Source: UBA6168 sp039819485
GTDB taxonomy: Bacteria; Bacteroidota; Bacteroidia; Chitinophagales; Saprospiraceae
Reading direction: 5' to 3'
DNA length: 64,000 nt
Assembly (NCBI GenBank): GCA_039819485.1
Contig: JBCBRY010000012.1
Coordinates: 1 to 64,000, forward strand
The notes beneath the pieces were generated by a model, which was not told the origin of the DNA, made no database searches, and saw nothing but the letters and a program-made list of their open reading frames with translations. This document shows positions 54,701 through 63,395 of this stretch, in pieces. The position numbers and the translations under genes were made by a program. The first letter of the stretch is position 1; each line of letters begins with the position of its first letter.

Positions 54701-56541
54701 AGGATACGTTGTTAACCGAAACATTTTCCAGTCAAAACGGCTGCGATTCTACTCATGCAGTAAACTTGATTTTTACATCGCCAGATTCTACTTTCACCCT
54801 GTTGCAGCCCTGCGAGGGAGAGGTTATCGTTTTGGATGGCATTCCAGTAATGGAAGACGCCGTGCTTACTACGACGACGGCTGATCCGAGTGGCTGCATT
54901 GCTTATGAGGAAACGATTGTTGAGTTTCAGTCAACTTTCATGACAGCTGAAACGCAGGAATTTTGCGAAGGTACAGTCGTGGAGATCAATCAAACCATTT
55001 ATACGGATGAAGCAACGATTGAAATCGCCCTGACGGCGGCCAACGGTTGCGATTCCACCCACATCATTGATTTGGTTTTTATCGAAAATGTCAGCAGTTC
55101 CGAAAATTTACAGGCATGTGTAGGGGAAACGGTCATAATTCTCGGGCAGGCAGTTTCGGAGGATACAGTATTGACCGAAACCTTGACAGCTCAAAACGGT
55201 TGCGATTCCACGCATCAGATCAGTGTCGAATTTCTTGAACCCGTTTTTTCTTTCGAAACGATTCAATCGTGTGCAGGCCAGCCTGTGGAAGCGGCGGGAA
55301 CTACCTTTTTTAATGATACTACGATTATTCTGAATTTAACCTCCTCATTCGATTGTGATTCTACCCACCAGATTGACATACAGTTTTTGAACGAGGTCTC
55401 TACTGCCGAAACCCAAGTATATTGCGAGGGCGATCTGGTCACCATCGGGGGCATTGATTACAGTGAAAACGCAACTGTCACAGAGGCACTAACTGGCCAA
55501 AACGGCTGTGATTCCATCCATACGATCACGCTCATTTTCAATCAAAACGTCAGCACTAACGAATTCATTGAAAGTTGTGAGGGCGAATCCATCACCGTTT
55601 TTGGCAATGAAATCAGTGAGAGTCAAATTGTTTCTGCCAATTTTCAGGCGGCTAATGGTTGCGACTCAATCCATACTGTAGAAATTGTTTTTCTTGAAAC
55701 GACTTTTAGTGCCGAGACACAAGAATATTGCTCTGGTGACACCGTGTTGATTTTTGGCAATGTGGTTACGGAAACGGACGTGGTGATAGGCACCTTCATC
55801 GGTGAAAATGGTTGTGATTCCCTACACGAAGTAACGGTCATTTTTAATGAGATTATTGAAATCAACCGCGTCGAAACGCTCTGCCCGAATGAATTCCTGC
55901 TCTTTTTCGGCGATACTATCCGTGAAGCCGGCACCTACCAAAACATTACGCCCGCTACATCGGATGATTGTGAAATTATTGAAACCGTTGAAGTAAATTT
56001 TTTACCAGCATTCAACTACCGTTTGCCAACCGATACGACCATTCAGGTCGGTTCCTTTTTCCAAATCCCCCTGGAGGTAGCGGGGAACAACCTTACCTTC
56101 AGTTGGAACAATGCCGAAGCATTGAGTTGTAATAATTGCCAACGGCCCAATCTCATTGTGGAGGAGAGTACCAGTTTTTCGGTCCTTATTTTAGATGCCA
56201 ACAACTGTTTGCAACAAGCGACCATCCAGGTTTTTGCAAAAGAAAAAGAGCGTTTTTTCATCCCCAATATTTTTAGTCCCAACAATGATGGCATCAATGA
56301 TTATTTCACCATTTCCAGCAACACAACAAATGCAGTAGTTGAAAAAGCACAGATTTTCAACCGTTGGGGAGGCTTGGTCTTTGAGTCCAATAATATGAAC
56401 TTGAACGAGGTAAACTCAGGTTGGGACGGTACATTCAAGGGCCAATTAATGGATGCTGGTGTTTTCGTTTACCAAATTGAAATCCGCATGGAAGACGGAC
56501 GCCAGGAGTTGTTTATAGGTGATGTAACATTGCTGCGTTAA
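51760..56541 (+). CDS. Giant T9SS type B secreted repeat protein
   Basis: This 1593-residue protein has a signal peptide (about 1-20, ending LVAQ). A carbohydrate-binding-like N-terminal segment (about 22-215) starts NIISNPGFEISNPL. A beta-propeller-like region (about 225-620) has repeats such as DGGIVNISS and DDGGLVLTGRA. Ig/CARDB-like segments (about 640-910) lead to ten tandem repeats of about 50 residues (about 910-1415), most with the pattern ET-x3-C-x-G-x6-G-x9-[ST]-x4-NGCDS. The C-terminus is a type B sorting domain (about 1500-1593, NIFSPNNDGINDYF). It is a likely surface adhesin or gliding filament-like cargo. Confidence 0.88.
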   Translation: MNKIYLLLLLTCCLLQPLVAQNIISNPGFEISNPLPTNPEELDNAANWTCLIKTCDLLNEVTFPNHPWATQSTPGAHTGSSYAGFYGNGSVTFEAIVQELSSPVLTGTNYEVSVFAKSSWSGFLQTCQLNIEIYGLNEMIPYQEDAHLSNSAAATLLWSSATFSDIEWTNLRGSFTAPDDFSYIAITGPVCLPTTSGYFFLDDLEITSATNPPPPSSSCGAASYAGRSGIPTGNIFNPQIVDNGGSPIVSFYQANITLDVNTLIQLDEKGNVEWAKTYQYPSNVRSADVAITSDGGIVNISSISNNMDVQKVNETGELLWAKRYDNTTSDGSVSSLVVDDNDGLLITGTIGSVFSTGRTDGFLLKTEANGEVAWSRKYDSNLPDPTDIYFADAVLQDDGGLVLTGRANDLPLIARTSNLGDIIWARVFAEDMPLIARSLALNHNNDGFYLIYNGGPLIAGTIKIVEFTLDGDFIRGREFTSPGLGAGPSHLVVQPNGNILLHGDFDTGFGTAKTPFMILLNEGWNILEARAFNNYADEETDNRYGKSFIEIDGELIAVHALFDGSFDFSILKLQNDLEGDCPSESLDFSFTDFTLSPENFSFNVSNEILTVQDITPTITDETITQSFVCNEVATDDFTDVSVAIVETNCTNGNVSVEIEICNEGTTEIPLGLPIAFYEVDPTTTVASVVAETTLPFALLPDACFSQIFSWSGGENFFVVANADASQTTPFNLANGFTGSILVECDYENNFAQTVINTSNAAILNLGDDLFFCETQSVTLDASNDFTTYLWNTGETTAQVTVATAGTYTVEVTDNCGLVQTDEITVNFSGANPVDLGEDFTVCAGESVLLDAGNYASYQWSENLDGSCETCQLFVYLAVIDQTVTVEVTDFNGCVSTDTINIEAQGTLIGSQTVTICEGDSIEINGTFYAEADNISFFTDTNNGCDSLAIVSLLVEESILTSETLTFCTGQTATVFGEIYSQDTLLTETFSSQNGCDSTHAVNLIFTSPDSTFTLLQPCEGEVIVLDGIPVMEDAVLTTTTADPSGCIAYEETIVEFQSTFMTAETQEFCEGTVVEINQTIYTDEATIEIALTAANGCDSTHIIDLVFIENVSSSENLQACVGETVIILGQAVSEDTVLTETLTAQNGCDSTHQISVEFLEPVFSFETIQSCAGQPVEAAGTTFFNDTTIILNLTSSFDCDSTHQIDIQFLNEVSTAETQVYCEGDLVTIGGIDYSENATVTEALTGQNGCDSIHTITLIFNQNVSTNEFIESCEGESITVFGNEISESQIVSANFQAANGCDSIHTVEIVFLETTFSAETQEYCSGDTVLIFGNVVTETDVVIGTFIGENGCDSLHEVTVIFNEIIEINRVETLCPNEFLLFFGDTIREAGTYQNITPATSDDCEIIETVEVNFLPAFNYRLPTDTTIQVGSFFQIPLEVAGNNLTFSWNNAEALSCNNCQRPNLIVEESTSFSVLILDANNCLQQATIQVFAKEKERFFIPNIFSPNNDGINDYFTISSNTTNAVVEKAQIFNRWGGLVFESNNMNLNEVNSGWDGTFKGQLMDAGVFVYQIEIRMEDGRQELFIGDVTLLR

Positions 56542-56985
56542 ATGATGAAATTATTTTACAGCAATGCATCAAAGAATTAAGCTGACGCCCTAAATTAAAT
56601 CGTCAAAAGAACCGACTGAATGCAAAGTTGCGCCACTTTTCATTATATCTCACTTCCCACCAAAATCCTAACATTTTCGGCTCAACAGGAATTTTCAAAC
56701 AACTTCAATTTCAAAATTAATCGCAGATCACATGATAAAACTTTTTATCTGTAATACATCCGCCACCTTTGGCGGCGTCTTTTAAGTTTTATTCTATACC
56801 CAGATGTGATATATGTCATCGGGTTGACCGGTCTCAAAATGTCTTTACCAAAACTAATAGTGCTGCGACAAATCCTTTTTGTTGATTACACGTACATTTG
56901 CTGGCCTTCTCTACGTTTTCAATTTCTCGGGAGGCCTTTTTAACATTCAAATAGAATTTAAGAATTGAACGTACGATTACTTTTA
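56542..56985. promoter_or_regulatory. Gene-free leader of TonB receptor with hairpin and Crp/Fnr-like element
   Basis: A small terminator-like hairpin CCGCCA-CCTT-TGGCGG (56760-56775) with T-rich DNA after it may end the adhesin transcript. TGATATATGTCA (56807-56818) with GTTGA at +16 and GTCTTT at +34 matches the element at 51260. A -7-like TACATTTG lies at 56893-56900. The rest shows nothing I can name. Confidence 0.5.
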
Positions 56986-59538
56986 ATGAAATTTCCTATG
57001 AAGTGTTCCCTACTCGCATTGATGTTTTTGCTCTGTTCTAACATACTGTTTGCCCAGGATCAAAAGGCCCTGCTAACTGGTACCATCAGAGATGCTCTTT
57101 CTGATCAGCCGGTCGATTTTGTAACGGTTTATATTAAAAATACCAGCACTGCTGCTGAATCGGACGAAAACGGAAAATGGCGGCTCCAAGTACCTGCCAA
57201 TGAGCGTATTATCCTCGTTTTTACCCGTCTGGGCTATAAAGAAACTAATGTCGACGTAGAACCATTGCCGACCAATGCAAAGCAACAAATTGATATTGCC
57301 TTTCCACCAGAAGATGCCAGTATTGAAGTAGTGGTAGAAGCGAGCCGGGTTGAACAGGGAGGAATGATCAGGGAAGAAGTAACGGAAATGAAATTATTGC
57401 CTTCCACTACGGGCAACCTCGAATCAGTCTTGCCCCATATCGCTCTGGGAACCAGTAGTGGCAGTGGGGGAGAGCTGACCAGCCAGTACAACGTTCGTGG
57501 TGGGAATTACGATGAAAACCTGGTATACGTCAATGATTTTGAGATTTACCGGCCACAATTGATTCGGGCGGGACAGCAGGAAGGTCTCACTTTTCCCAAT
57601 ATCGATCTGATCCAAAACCTGACCTTTTCTTCAGGTGGATTTGAGGCTCGCTATGGAGACAAACAGTCATCTGTTTTGGATATAAAATACAAGCGTCCTG
57701 AAAAATTTGCGGCCAGTGGCAGTGCCAGTATGTTGGGAGGAACGGCCCATGTTGAAGGGAGCTGGCAACCCGGGGCCGACAAATATAAAAAGCTTCGTTA
57801 CCTCGTCGGTGCGCGTTATAAAACGACCCGTTACTTATTGGGGACGCTGGATGTGACCGGGGAATACAACCCAAACTTTGCAGATATACAGGCTTATTTG
57901 ACTTATGACCTGAGCCGCGACTGGCAGGTCGGACTGTTGGCCAACTACAACCGCAGCGAGTATTTTTTTGAACCGGATACGAGAAGCACTGCTTTTGGGT
58001 TAATCAACTTTGCACTGGAACTATTCTCTGTTTTCGAGGGGGCTGAAAACGATGATTTTACTACTTCGCTTGGGGGAGTTTCTTTTACCTATTTGCCCGA
58101 CCGGGAAAAGAATCCGCTGTACTGGAAATTTTTGGCCTCTAATTACACAAGCGATGAAAACGAACGTTTTGACATCATCGGCCGGTACAGCTTGCGTCAG
58201 ATTGAATCAAATATCGGAAGCGATGATTTCGGTGAGGTGATCGCTGAACTGGGAACCGGTACCCAACATCAGTATGTCCGCAATTTTCTTGATGCGAGGG
58301 TCACGAACGCTGAAGTGAAAGGTGGCATCGAAATACAAAAGGGCAAAGAGGAAAATGGAGACCGGGCCACCAAAAGCCACTTCTTTCAGTGGAGCGCCAA
58401 GTTTCAACACGAAAGTATCGACGATCGTATCAATGAATGGGAAAGACTTGATTCAGCAGGTTATTCACTTCCTTTTGACACGGTGCAATTACAGCTTTTT
58501 AATGTGTTGAAAACAGAAAATCAGCTTTCTTCCAACCGCCTGAATGCTTATTTTCAAGATACTTATACCTGGCGAAGGGACAGTGTCGGAGAGATGAAAT
58601 TGACCTTTGGTGTCAGAGGGTCATACTGGGACCTGAACAAGGAAATGACCATTACGCCACGTGCGCAGTTTTTATACAAGCCGCTCAATGGAGACAAGGA
58701 TATTTCTTACCGATTGGCGGCAGGACTGTATTATCAGCCTCCGTTTTACCGGGAGTTGAGACGATTTGATGGCACAGTGAATACGGATGTTAAAGCGCAG
58801 AAATCAGCGCACGTTGTAGCCGGTTTTACATATGATTTTTTCATGGGCAAACTCAGCCCGACTAAATTTCGGTTGATTGTAGAGGCCTACTATAAAGAGC
58901 TATGGGATTTGGTGAGCTACGAAATTGATAATGTTCGTATCCGCTACTCTGGTGAAAATGATGCGACTGGTTACGTGATTGGGATAGATACGCGTTTGAA
59001 CGGAGAATTTGTACCCGGTGTGGAATCATGGTTTAATTTATCCTTCCTACGGGCCAGGGAATCTCTGACGGGGGTTCAGCACAGAGAACGGGAAGTGGGA
59101 TCGGTGGATGGCGTTGAGGTAAATTCAGTTCCGCGTCCGAGTGATCAGTTTATGCAGTTCTCTACTTTTTTTCAAGACTACCTTCCCAATAATGACGCCT
59201 TTAAAATGAATCTTGGCTTTACGGTTGGTACCGGACTGCCTTATGGTATTTTAGGGAACAACCGGGAATTTAGAAACACCTATCGTTTTAAACCTTACCA
59301 CCGGGTCGATATCGGTTTCTCTTTACGTCTTTTTGATGAAAGTAAACGTGCCGAAAAACCCAAACACCCTTTCCGTTTTACCAAGGCATCGTGGATCAGC
59401 CTGGAAGTATTTAATTTGATGGAAGTACAAAACGAAGCCTCACGCACCTGGATCAAAACCATTTTTGAGCAGCAATTTGCCATTCCAAATTACCTGACCT
59501 CACGTCGGATTAACTTGCGGTTCAGGGCAGAGTTTTGA
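56986..59538 (+). CDS. TonB-dependent receptor with CarboxypepD-like plug extension
   Basis: The protein is about 850 residues. ATG 56986 (or 56998) is preferred over TTG 56965 because a signal peptide follows (CSLLALMFLLCSNILFAQ). A carboxypeptidase-regulatory-like domain (LTGTIRDALSDQPVDFVTVY), a plug domain (VVVEASRVEQGG and YNVRGGNYDENLVYVNDFEI) and a large barrel ending INLRFRAEF with C-terminal Phe follow. The QYNVRGGNYDENLVYVN form belongs to a Bacteroidota receptor group of unknown ligand. No SusD partner is adjacent. Confidence 0.92.
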   Translation: MKFPMKCSLLALMFLLCSNILFAQDQKALLTGTIRDALSDQPVDFVTVYIKNTSTAAESDENGKWRLQVPANERIILVFTRLGYKETNVDVEPLPTNAKQQIDIAFPPEDASIEVVVEASRVEQGGMIREEVTEMKLLPSTTGNLESVLPHIALGTSSGSGGELTSQYNVRGGNYDENLVYVNDFEIYRPQLIRAGQQEGLTFPNIDLIQNLTFSSGGFEARYGDKQSSVLDIKYKRPEKFAASGSASMLGGTAHVEGSWQPGADKYKKLRYLVGARYKTTRYLLGTLDVTGEYNPNFADIQAYLTYDLSRDWQVGLLANYNRSEYFFEPDTRSTAFGLINFALELFSVFEGAENDDFTTSLGGVSFTYLPDREKNPLYWKFLASNYTSDENERFDIIGRYSLRQIESNIGSDDFGEVIAELGTGTQHQYVRNFLDARVTNAEVKGGIEIQKGKEENGDRATKSHFFQWSAKFQHESIDDRINEWERLDSAGYSLPFDTVQLQLFNVLKTENQLSSNRLNAYFQDTYTWRRDSVGEMKLTFGVRGSYWDLNKEMTITPRAQFLYKPLNGDKDISYRLAAGLYYQPPFYRELRRFDGTVNTDVKAQKSAHVVAGFTYDFFMGKLSPTKFRLIVEAYYKELWDLVSYEIDNVRIRYSGENDATGYVIGIDTRLNGEFVPGVESWFNLSFLRARESLTGVQHREREVGSVDGVEVNSVPRPSDQFMQFSTFFQDYLPNNDAFKMNLGFTVGTGLPYGILGNNREFRNTYRFKPYHRVDIGFSLRLFDESKRAEKPKHPFRFTKASWISLEVFNLMEVQNEASRTWIKTIFEQQFAIPNYLTSRRINLRFRAEF

Positions 59539-59549
59539 TTCAAAGATTT

Positions 59550-59627
59550 TTTCCGCGCAGAGGGCGCTAAGTTCGCAGAGGACCTATAAAAGATTCTTCT
59601 GCGAACTTAGCGCCCTCTGCGCGGAAA
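59550..59627. terminator. Perfect 30-bp-arm hairpin between convergent genes
   Basis: Arms at 59550-59579 and 59598-59627 are exact complements beginning TTTCCGCGCAGAGGGCGC. They lie between the TonB receptor and the PQQ-type dehydrogenase gene, which converge. The sequence is related to the hairpin at 34673-34750. Confidence 0.85.
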
Positions 59628-59699
59628 CATAAGTTTCAAGTCAACTCACCATTGTTATTTTCAGATAAAATGATTTTTGAAGGAACTCAAACAAGGTTC

Positions 59700-62303
59700 C
59701 TACAATACAATAAATTTCTCCGTTTCGTTATTTCCTCCATCACCTACCGATAGAAAATAGGTGCCGGCAGGATGGTCAGAGAAGTCAATGGCTGTTGATT
59801 TTGCACTGGTTATTTCTTGGTACAGCAGTGTCCCTTTGCCGTCGTGAATACTGATCCTGTAAGGAGGCATCCAATCGTCGTTCAAGCGGATGTTCAATCT
59901 TCCTTGAGTTGGGTTCGGATATAACAATAGGTCTGTAAAGATGCCTGCATCTTCGGGCAGTTCGTCGATCCATTCGACCAAGGCGTCAATGTATTCTTCA
60001 TCAATCAGGTTGTGAGCAAGAGGTGGCATGCGGTTTTCGGCAAGACTGGCATCTCTGATCCACAGCTCGGAGTTGAGGTGTGAACCCGGCTCCACAATCA
60101 ATAAATTTTGATTAGACGCTTCGCTTTGGGTCGGGGCGCTGATCAGGTTCTTCAACTTAAAAGGAGTAGAGTACCTAAAGTCCATATTGACAGTGTTGAT
60201 TCCGTCGGGTCGGTGGCAAGAAGAACAGTTGGCATCCAGATAGGATTTGATTCGATCATCCAAATTTCTCGATTCATCATGGATGGGGGCACTTTTCGGC
60301 AGGTCGTTTATGTTTCCAGGATCCTGACGGAAGACGTTGTACTGCTTGAGGTATTCCAATTGGTTGATTTCCCGGTTAGCTTCAGGATAAAAGATTTCAC
60401 CGTTCAACTGATGGGTGTTGACTCCCAGCACGTATTTTGCATTTGGTGTATGGCAGGTTAGGCATTGGTCTCTGCTGGGGTAGTTCCAGGTCTGGGTGAA
60501 GCTGTATGTTCCATTTTCGTAAATGTCAAATTCTTTTGATGTGCCACCACCCAACAAAAATGCATCTGTTCCTTCTTCGTTCCATTTATAAGTCAATCCA
60601 TATCCCTTTCCATGCTTGCCAATGATAAAGAACCGGGTTTCCAGTCTGGAGGTTTCGCTGGCAGCATCTTCGCTTAAAGGCAGTTCAAAATGTTTGATAA
60701 AAACGGTACCTTCCGGAAACTTCCACTCAGAGGTTTTACTAAATTCAATTTGCTCGTCTGACGAATCAAATATGCCATCATTGGGCAGGGCAATCCACCG
60801 CTTTTTGATGGCCCGATCAGACCATAATGGACTGTTGACTCCATAAGGAATGATGCCCGGTGCCAGGGTCAGGGAAGCGAGGTCTTCAAATACACCAAGT
60901 TCTGAAAGAGCAGAGGGAGGTTCTGGCACATCTGCATTGCGTTTCAGCAGAAGAATTTTTCCGGGAGAAAGTACATCCTGACTCATGACGGTAATCAGCA
61001 CTTCGCCATCTGGTTGCGGGAATATGCCGGCTATGCCCGGATTGTCAGGAACGATCTCCGGTTGACTGCCAATATTTGGGATTAATATTTCAATCTCCGG
61101 CATCTCGTTACTGCTGGTACTGTTCAATGCCATCAACTTATCGGTCATCCAGTCTGCGAATAAAAATTTTCCGTTCAGTTCAGGGAACAAAGTGCCCCTG
61201 TAAATTTCGCCACCGATGATACAGCTTCCATGCGTGTTCCTGTCATACCAGGCGAAGACGCTCTTTTCTGCTCCAATTACGTCACTCGGTCGGTCGAATT
61301 TTGTCGATTCCAAAACACCTTCCACAAATGGCCACTGCAGGTTGTCTCCTTTTTCCACAATGTTTATTTCTTCTGCTTTTGAGCTACCAACGTCCGTTAC
61401 CCATATTTGCTGGTTCTCTTCATCGTAGTACATTCCGTACGGACTCCTGGTCCCAATAGCGAAAAACTCTTCCAAGTGACTGCTGTCAGGGCTTAGCCAG
61501 GGATTGTCATTTGGAATAAAATAGTCTTGTGAGTAAGTTTCTCCCCATCCTGCTGGGGGAGCGGCATTGGCTAAAGGCTGTCGTCGGATAGGGTGGCTGC
61601 GGGTTGGGTCTTTGTCCACATCAATTCGGATGATACCGCTGAAAAACCCGCCGTCTAATCTTTGTGTGGAAGCGGCTATATGGGAGGTGTCACCTTCATC
61701 ACCGAGCGTCATGTAGAGGAAGTCGTCAGGCCCAAAAAACATTCCCCCTCCATTATGCCAGGTCATCCGGTCAAACTGTTGAAACAAGATCTGCTCGGAA
61801 TCTTCCGAAAATTTTTCAGCAGCCGGGTCCCAGGTGAATTTTGACAGACGGTTGAACCCCTGTTCATTCCAGACATCAGGCTCTGGTTTGGTGCGGTAAA
61901 ATAGAAAAAGCAGTTGTTTGTCCGGTGCGGCCGGATTACCAAATTCGGGGTGCAGCGCCATGCCAACTGATCCTCCCTCGCCTTTTTTAAAACACCGATC
62001 TTTGATATCCAAAATCAGTTCCCGCGTTTGGTTTTCCAGCGAAATTCTCCAGATTTCACCAATTTTACAAAGAAGTAATAAATCGGAACTGCCTGGCAGG
62101 GGATGGATCCGCAAAGGAGCGATAAATTCGAAATCGGACAGCGGGTCTTCCAATTCCCAGGTACCACCGGGAGTAGCGTCAGGAAAAATACCGTTCAAGT
62201 AAGGGCCGATCGGCGCTGGTGGCGGCGCAAATGGTAGCTCTATAGAAAATGAGCAAACGACAATCAGAATTACAGCGAGTAAATAATGCGTTTTTTTCTT
62301 CAT
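59700..62303 (-). CDS. PQQ sugar-dehydrogenase-like/diheme cytochrome c fusion with T9SS tail
   Basis: The protein is about 867 residues from ATG 62303, where a signal begins (MKKKTHYLLAVILIVVCSFS); the longer frame adds 22 unlikely residues. Residues about 45-460 resemble the six-bladed soluble glucose/aldose dehydrogenase, with GGSVGMALHPEF, MTWHNGGGMFFGPDDFLYMTLGDEGD and GTRSPYGMYYD. Residues about 475-780 resemble SO_2930-type diheme cytochromes, with heme motifs CLTCH (near 615) and CSSCH (near 690). The last 75 residues are a type A T9SS domain (YPNPTQGRLNIRL). It should oxidise a sugar and pass electrons to its own hemes outside the cell. Confidence 0.87.
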   Translation of the reverse strand: MKKKTHYLLAVILIVVCSFSIELPFAPPPAPIGPYLNGIFPDATPGGTWELEDPLSDFEFIAPLRIHPLPGSSDLLLLCKIGEIWRISLENQTRELILDIKDRCFKKGEGGSVGMALHPEFGNPAAPDKQLLFLFYRTKPEPDVWNEQGFNRLSKFTWDPAAEKFSEDSEQILFQQFDRMTWHNGGGMFFGPDDFLYMTLGDEGDTSHIAASTQRLDGGFFSGIIRIDVDKDPTRSHPIRRQPLANAAPPAGWGETYSQDYFIPNDNPWLSPDSSHLEEFFAIGTRSPYGMYYDEENQQIWVTDVGSSKAEEINIVEKGDNLQWPFVEGVLESTKFDRPSDVIGAEKSVFAWYDRNTHGSCIIGGEIYRGTLFPELNGKFLFADWMTDKLMALNSTSSNEMPEIEILIPNIGSQPEIVPDNPGIAGIFPQPDGEVLITVMSQDVLSPGKILLLKRNADVPEPPSALSELGVFEDLASLTLAPGIIPYGVNSPLWSDRAIKKRWIALPNDGIFDSSDEQIEFSKTSEWKFPEGTVFIKHFELPLSEDAASETSRLETRFFIIGKHGKGYGLTYKWNEEGTDAFLLGGGTSKEFDIYENGTYSFTQTWNYPSRDQCLTCHTPNAKYVLGVNTHQLNGEIFYPEANREINQLEYLKQYNVFRQDPGNINDLPKSAPIHDESRNLDDRIKSYLDANCSSCHRPDGINTVNMDFRYSTPFKLKNLISAPTQSEASNQNLLIVEPGSHLNSELWIRDASLAENRMPPLAHNLIDEEYIDALVEWIDELPEDAGIFTDLLLYPNPTQGRLNIRLNDDWMPPYRISIHDGKGTLLYQEITSAKSTAIDFSDHPAGTYFLSVGDGGNNETEKFIVL

Positions 62304-62597
62304 GAACCAATAAAATAGTGACTGCTCTAAATAGGAATTCAAGTAATAAGGAAAGTTGTATCGCTGCAAAAATCAAGTGTTTTGCCCATTTCAATATTCC
62401 CATTACTTGATTTTCAAAAAAGCCTATTATTTTCAGAGAGAAATAGATTAATGTGGTGGTTGGTTTTCAGAAAGCAAGGTTTTGAAACATATTCTGAAAA
62501 ATGTGTCATGCAGCCAACGCTTGGGTTCAATTATCGATTCTTTGCATTGTTAGCGATTGCTGCGTGAAACTGCGTTTTCAAGGAGCCAGAGCATTCA

Positions 62598-63380
62598 TCA
62601 TTTTCCCTTAAAATCAGCATTGCGTTTGCTGACAAAAGCCGCAGCTCCCTCCTTGGCATCTTCCGTGCCCATCAAATACCCAAACTCCTTTACCTCCTTT
62701 TCAAAACCATCCTCATCATATTGGAAATAAGCATTGACTGCCTCGATGGTCTTAGCGATTGCCAACGGGCCTTTGGTGGCTATTTTATTGATGATTTCCA
62801 TGGCTTTATTCAGTTCCTCTCCTTTCGCAACCACATGGTTGGCGAGCCCCAGACGATGGGCTTCTTCGGCGCCGAGCATATCACCTGTCAACAATAATTC
62901 GAGGGCTTTGCCTTTTCCGATATATTGCACCAAACGCTGGCTCCCTCCGTAGCCCGGAAGCAGACCGAGGTTGACTTCCGGTTGGCCAAACCTGGCTTTT
63001 GCTCCGGCAATCCGCATATGGCATGACATCGCCAGTTCACAACCAGCACCCAGGGCATAACCATTCACGGCTGCGATCACGATTTTCGGAAATTGCTCAA
63101 TGCTAAAAAAGATGTCGTGCCCGCGTTTCGCCATAGCTGATCCAGCTCGTTCATCCAAACCTGAAAATTCAGTGATATCAGCACCGGCCGCAAATGCCTT
63201 TTCACCGGCGCCGGTTATGATAATGCCTTTGACATCTGCCTGCTTCGGGGCATCACTCTCAAAAAAATTTTTCAGATCTGACATCATTGCCTGGTTCAGG
63301 GCATTTAATGCTTTCTCCCTGTTTAATGTCACTGTGAGGATGCCGTTTTCTTCGGAGATAAAAATGGTCTCATAGTTCAT
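62598..63380 (-). CDS. Enoyl-CoA hydratase/isomerase family protein
   Basis: The protein is about 260 residues from ATG 63380 (MNYETIFISEENGILTVTL); four residues upstream give an alternative start. The crotonase fold is clear: GAGEKAFAAGADITEF for the first oxyanion-hole region, and NGYALGAGCELAMSCHMRIA and FGQPEVNLGLLPGYGG with the catalytic Glu positions. It likely hydrates short-chain enoyl-CoA in fatty or amino acid breakdown. The start is 16 bp after the methyltransferase stop, so they may share a transcript. Confidence 0.93.
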   Translation of the reverse strand: MNYETIFISEENGILTVTLNREKALNALNQAMMSDLKNFFESDAPKQADVKGIIITGAGEKAFAAGADITEFSGLDERAGSAMAKRGHDIFFSIEQFPKIVIAAVNGYALGAGCELAMSCHMRIAGAKARFGQPEVNLGLLPGYGGSQRLVQYIGKGKALELLLTGDMLGAEEAHRLGLANHVVAKGEELNKAMEIINKIATKGPLAIAKTIEAVNAYFQYDEDGFEKEVKEFGYLMGTEDAKEGAAAFVSKRNADFKGK

Positions 63381-63395
63381 AGTTAGCTTCATTTT

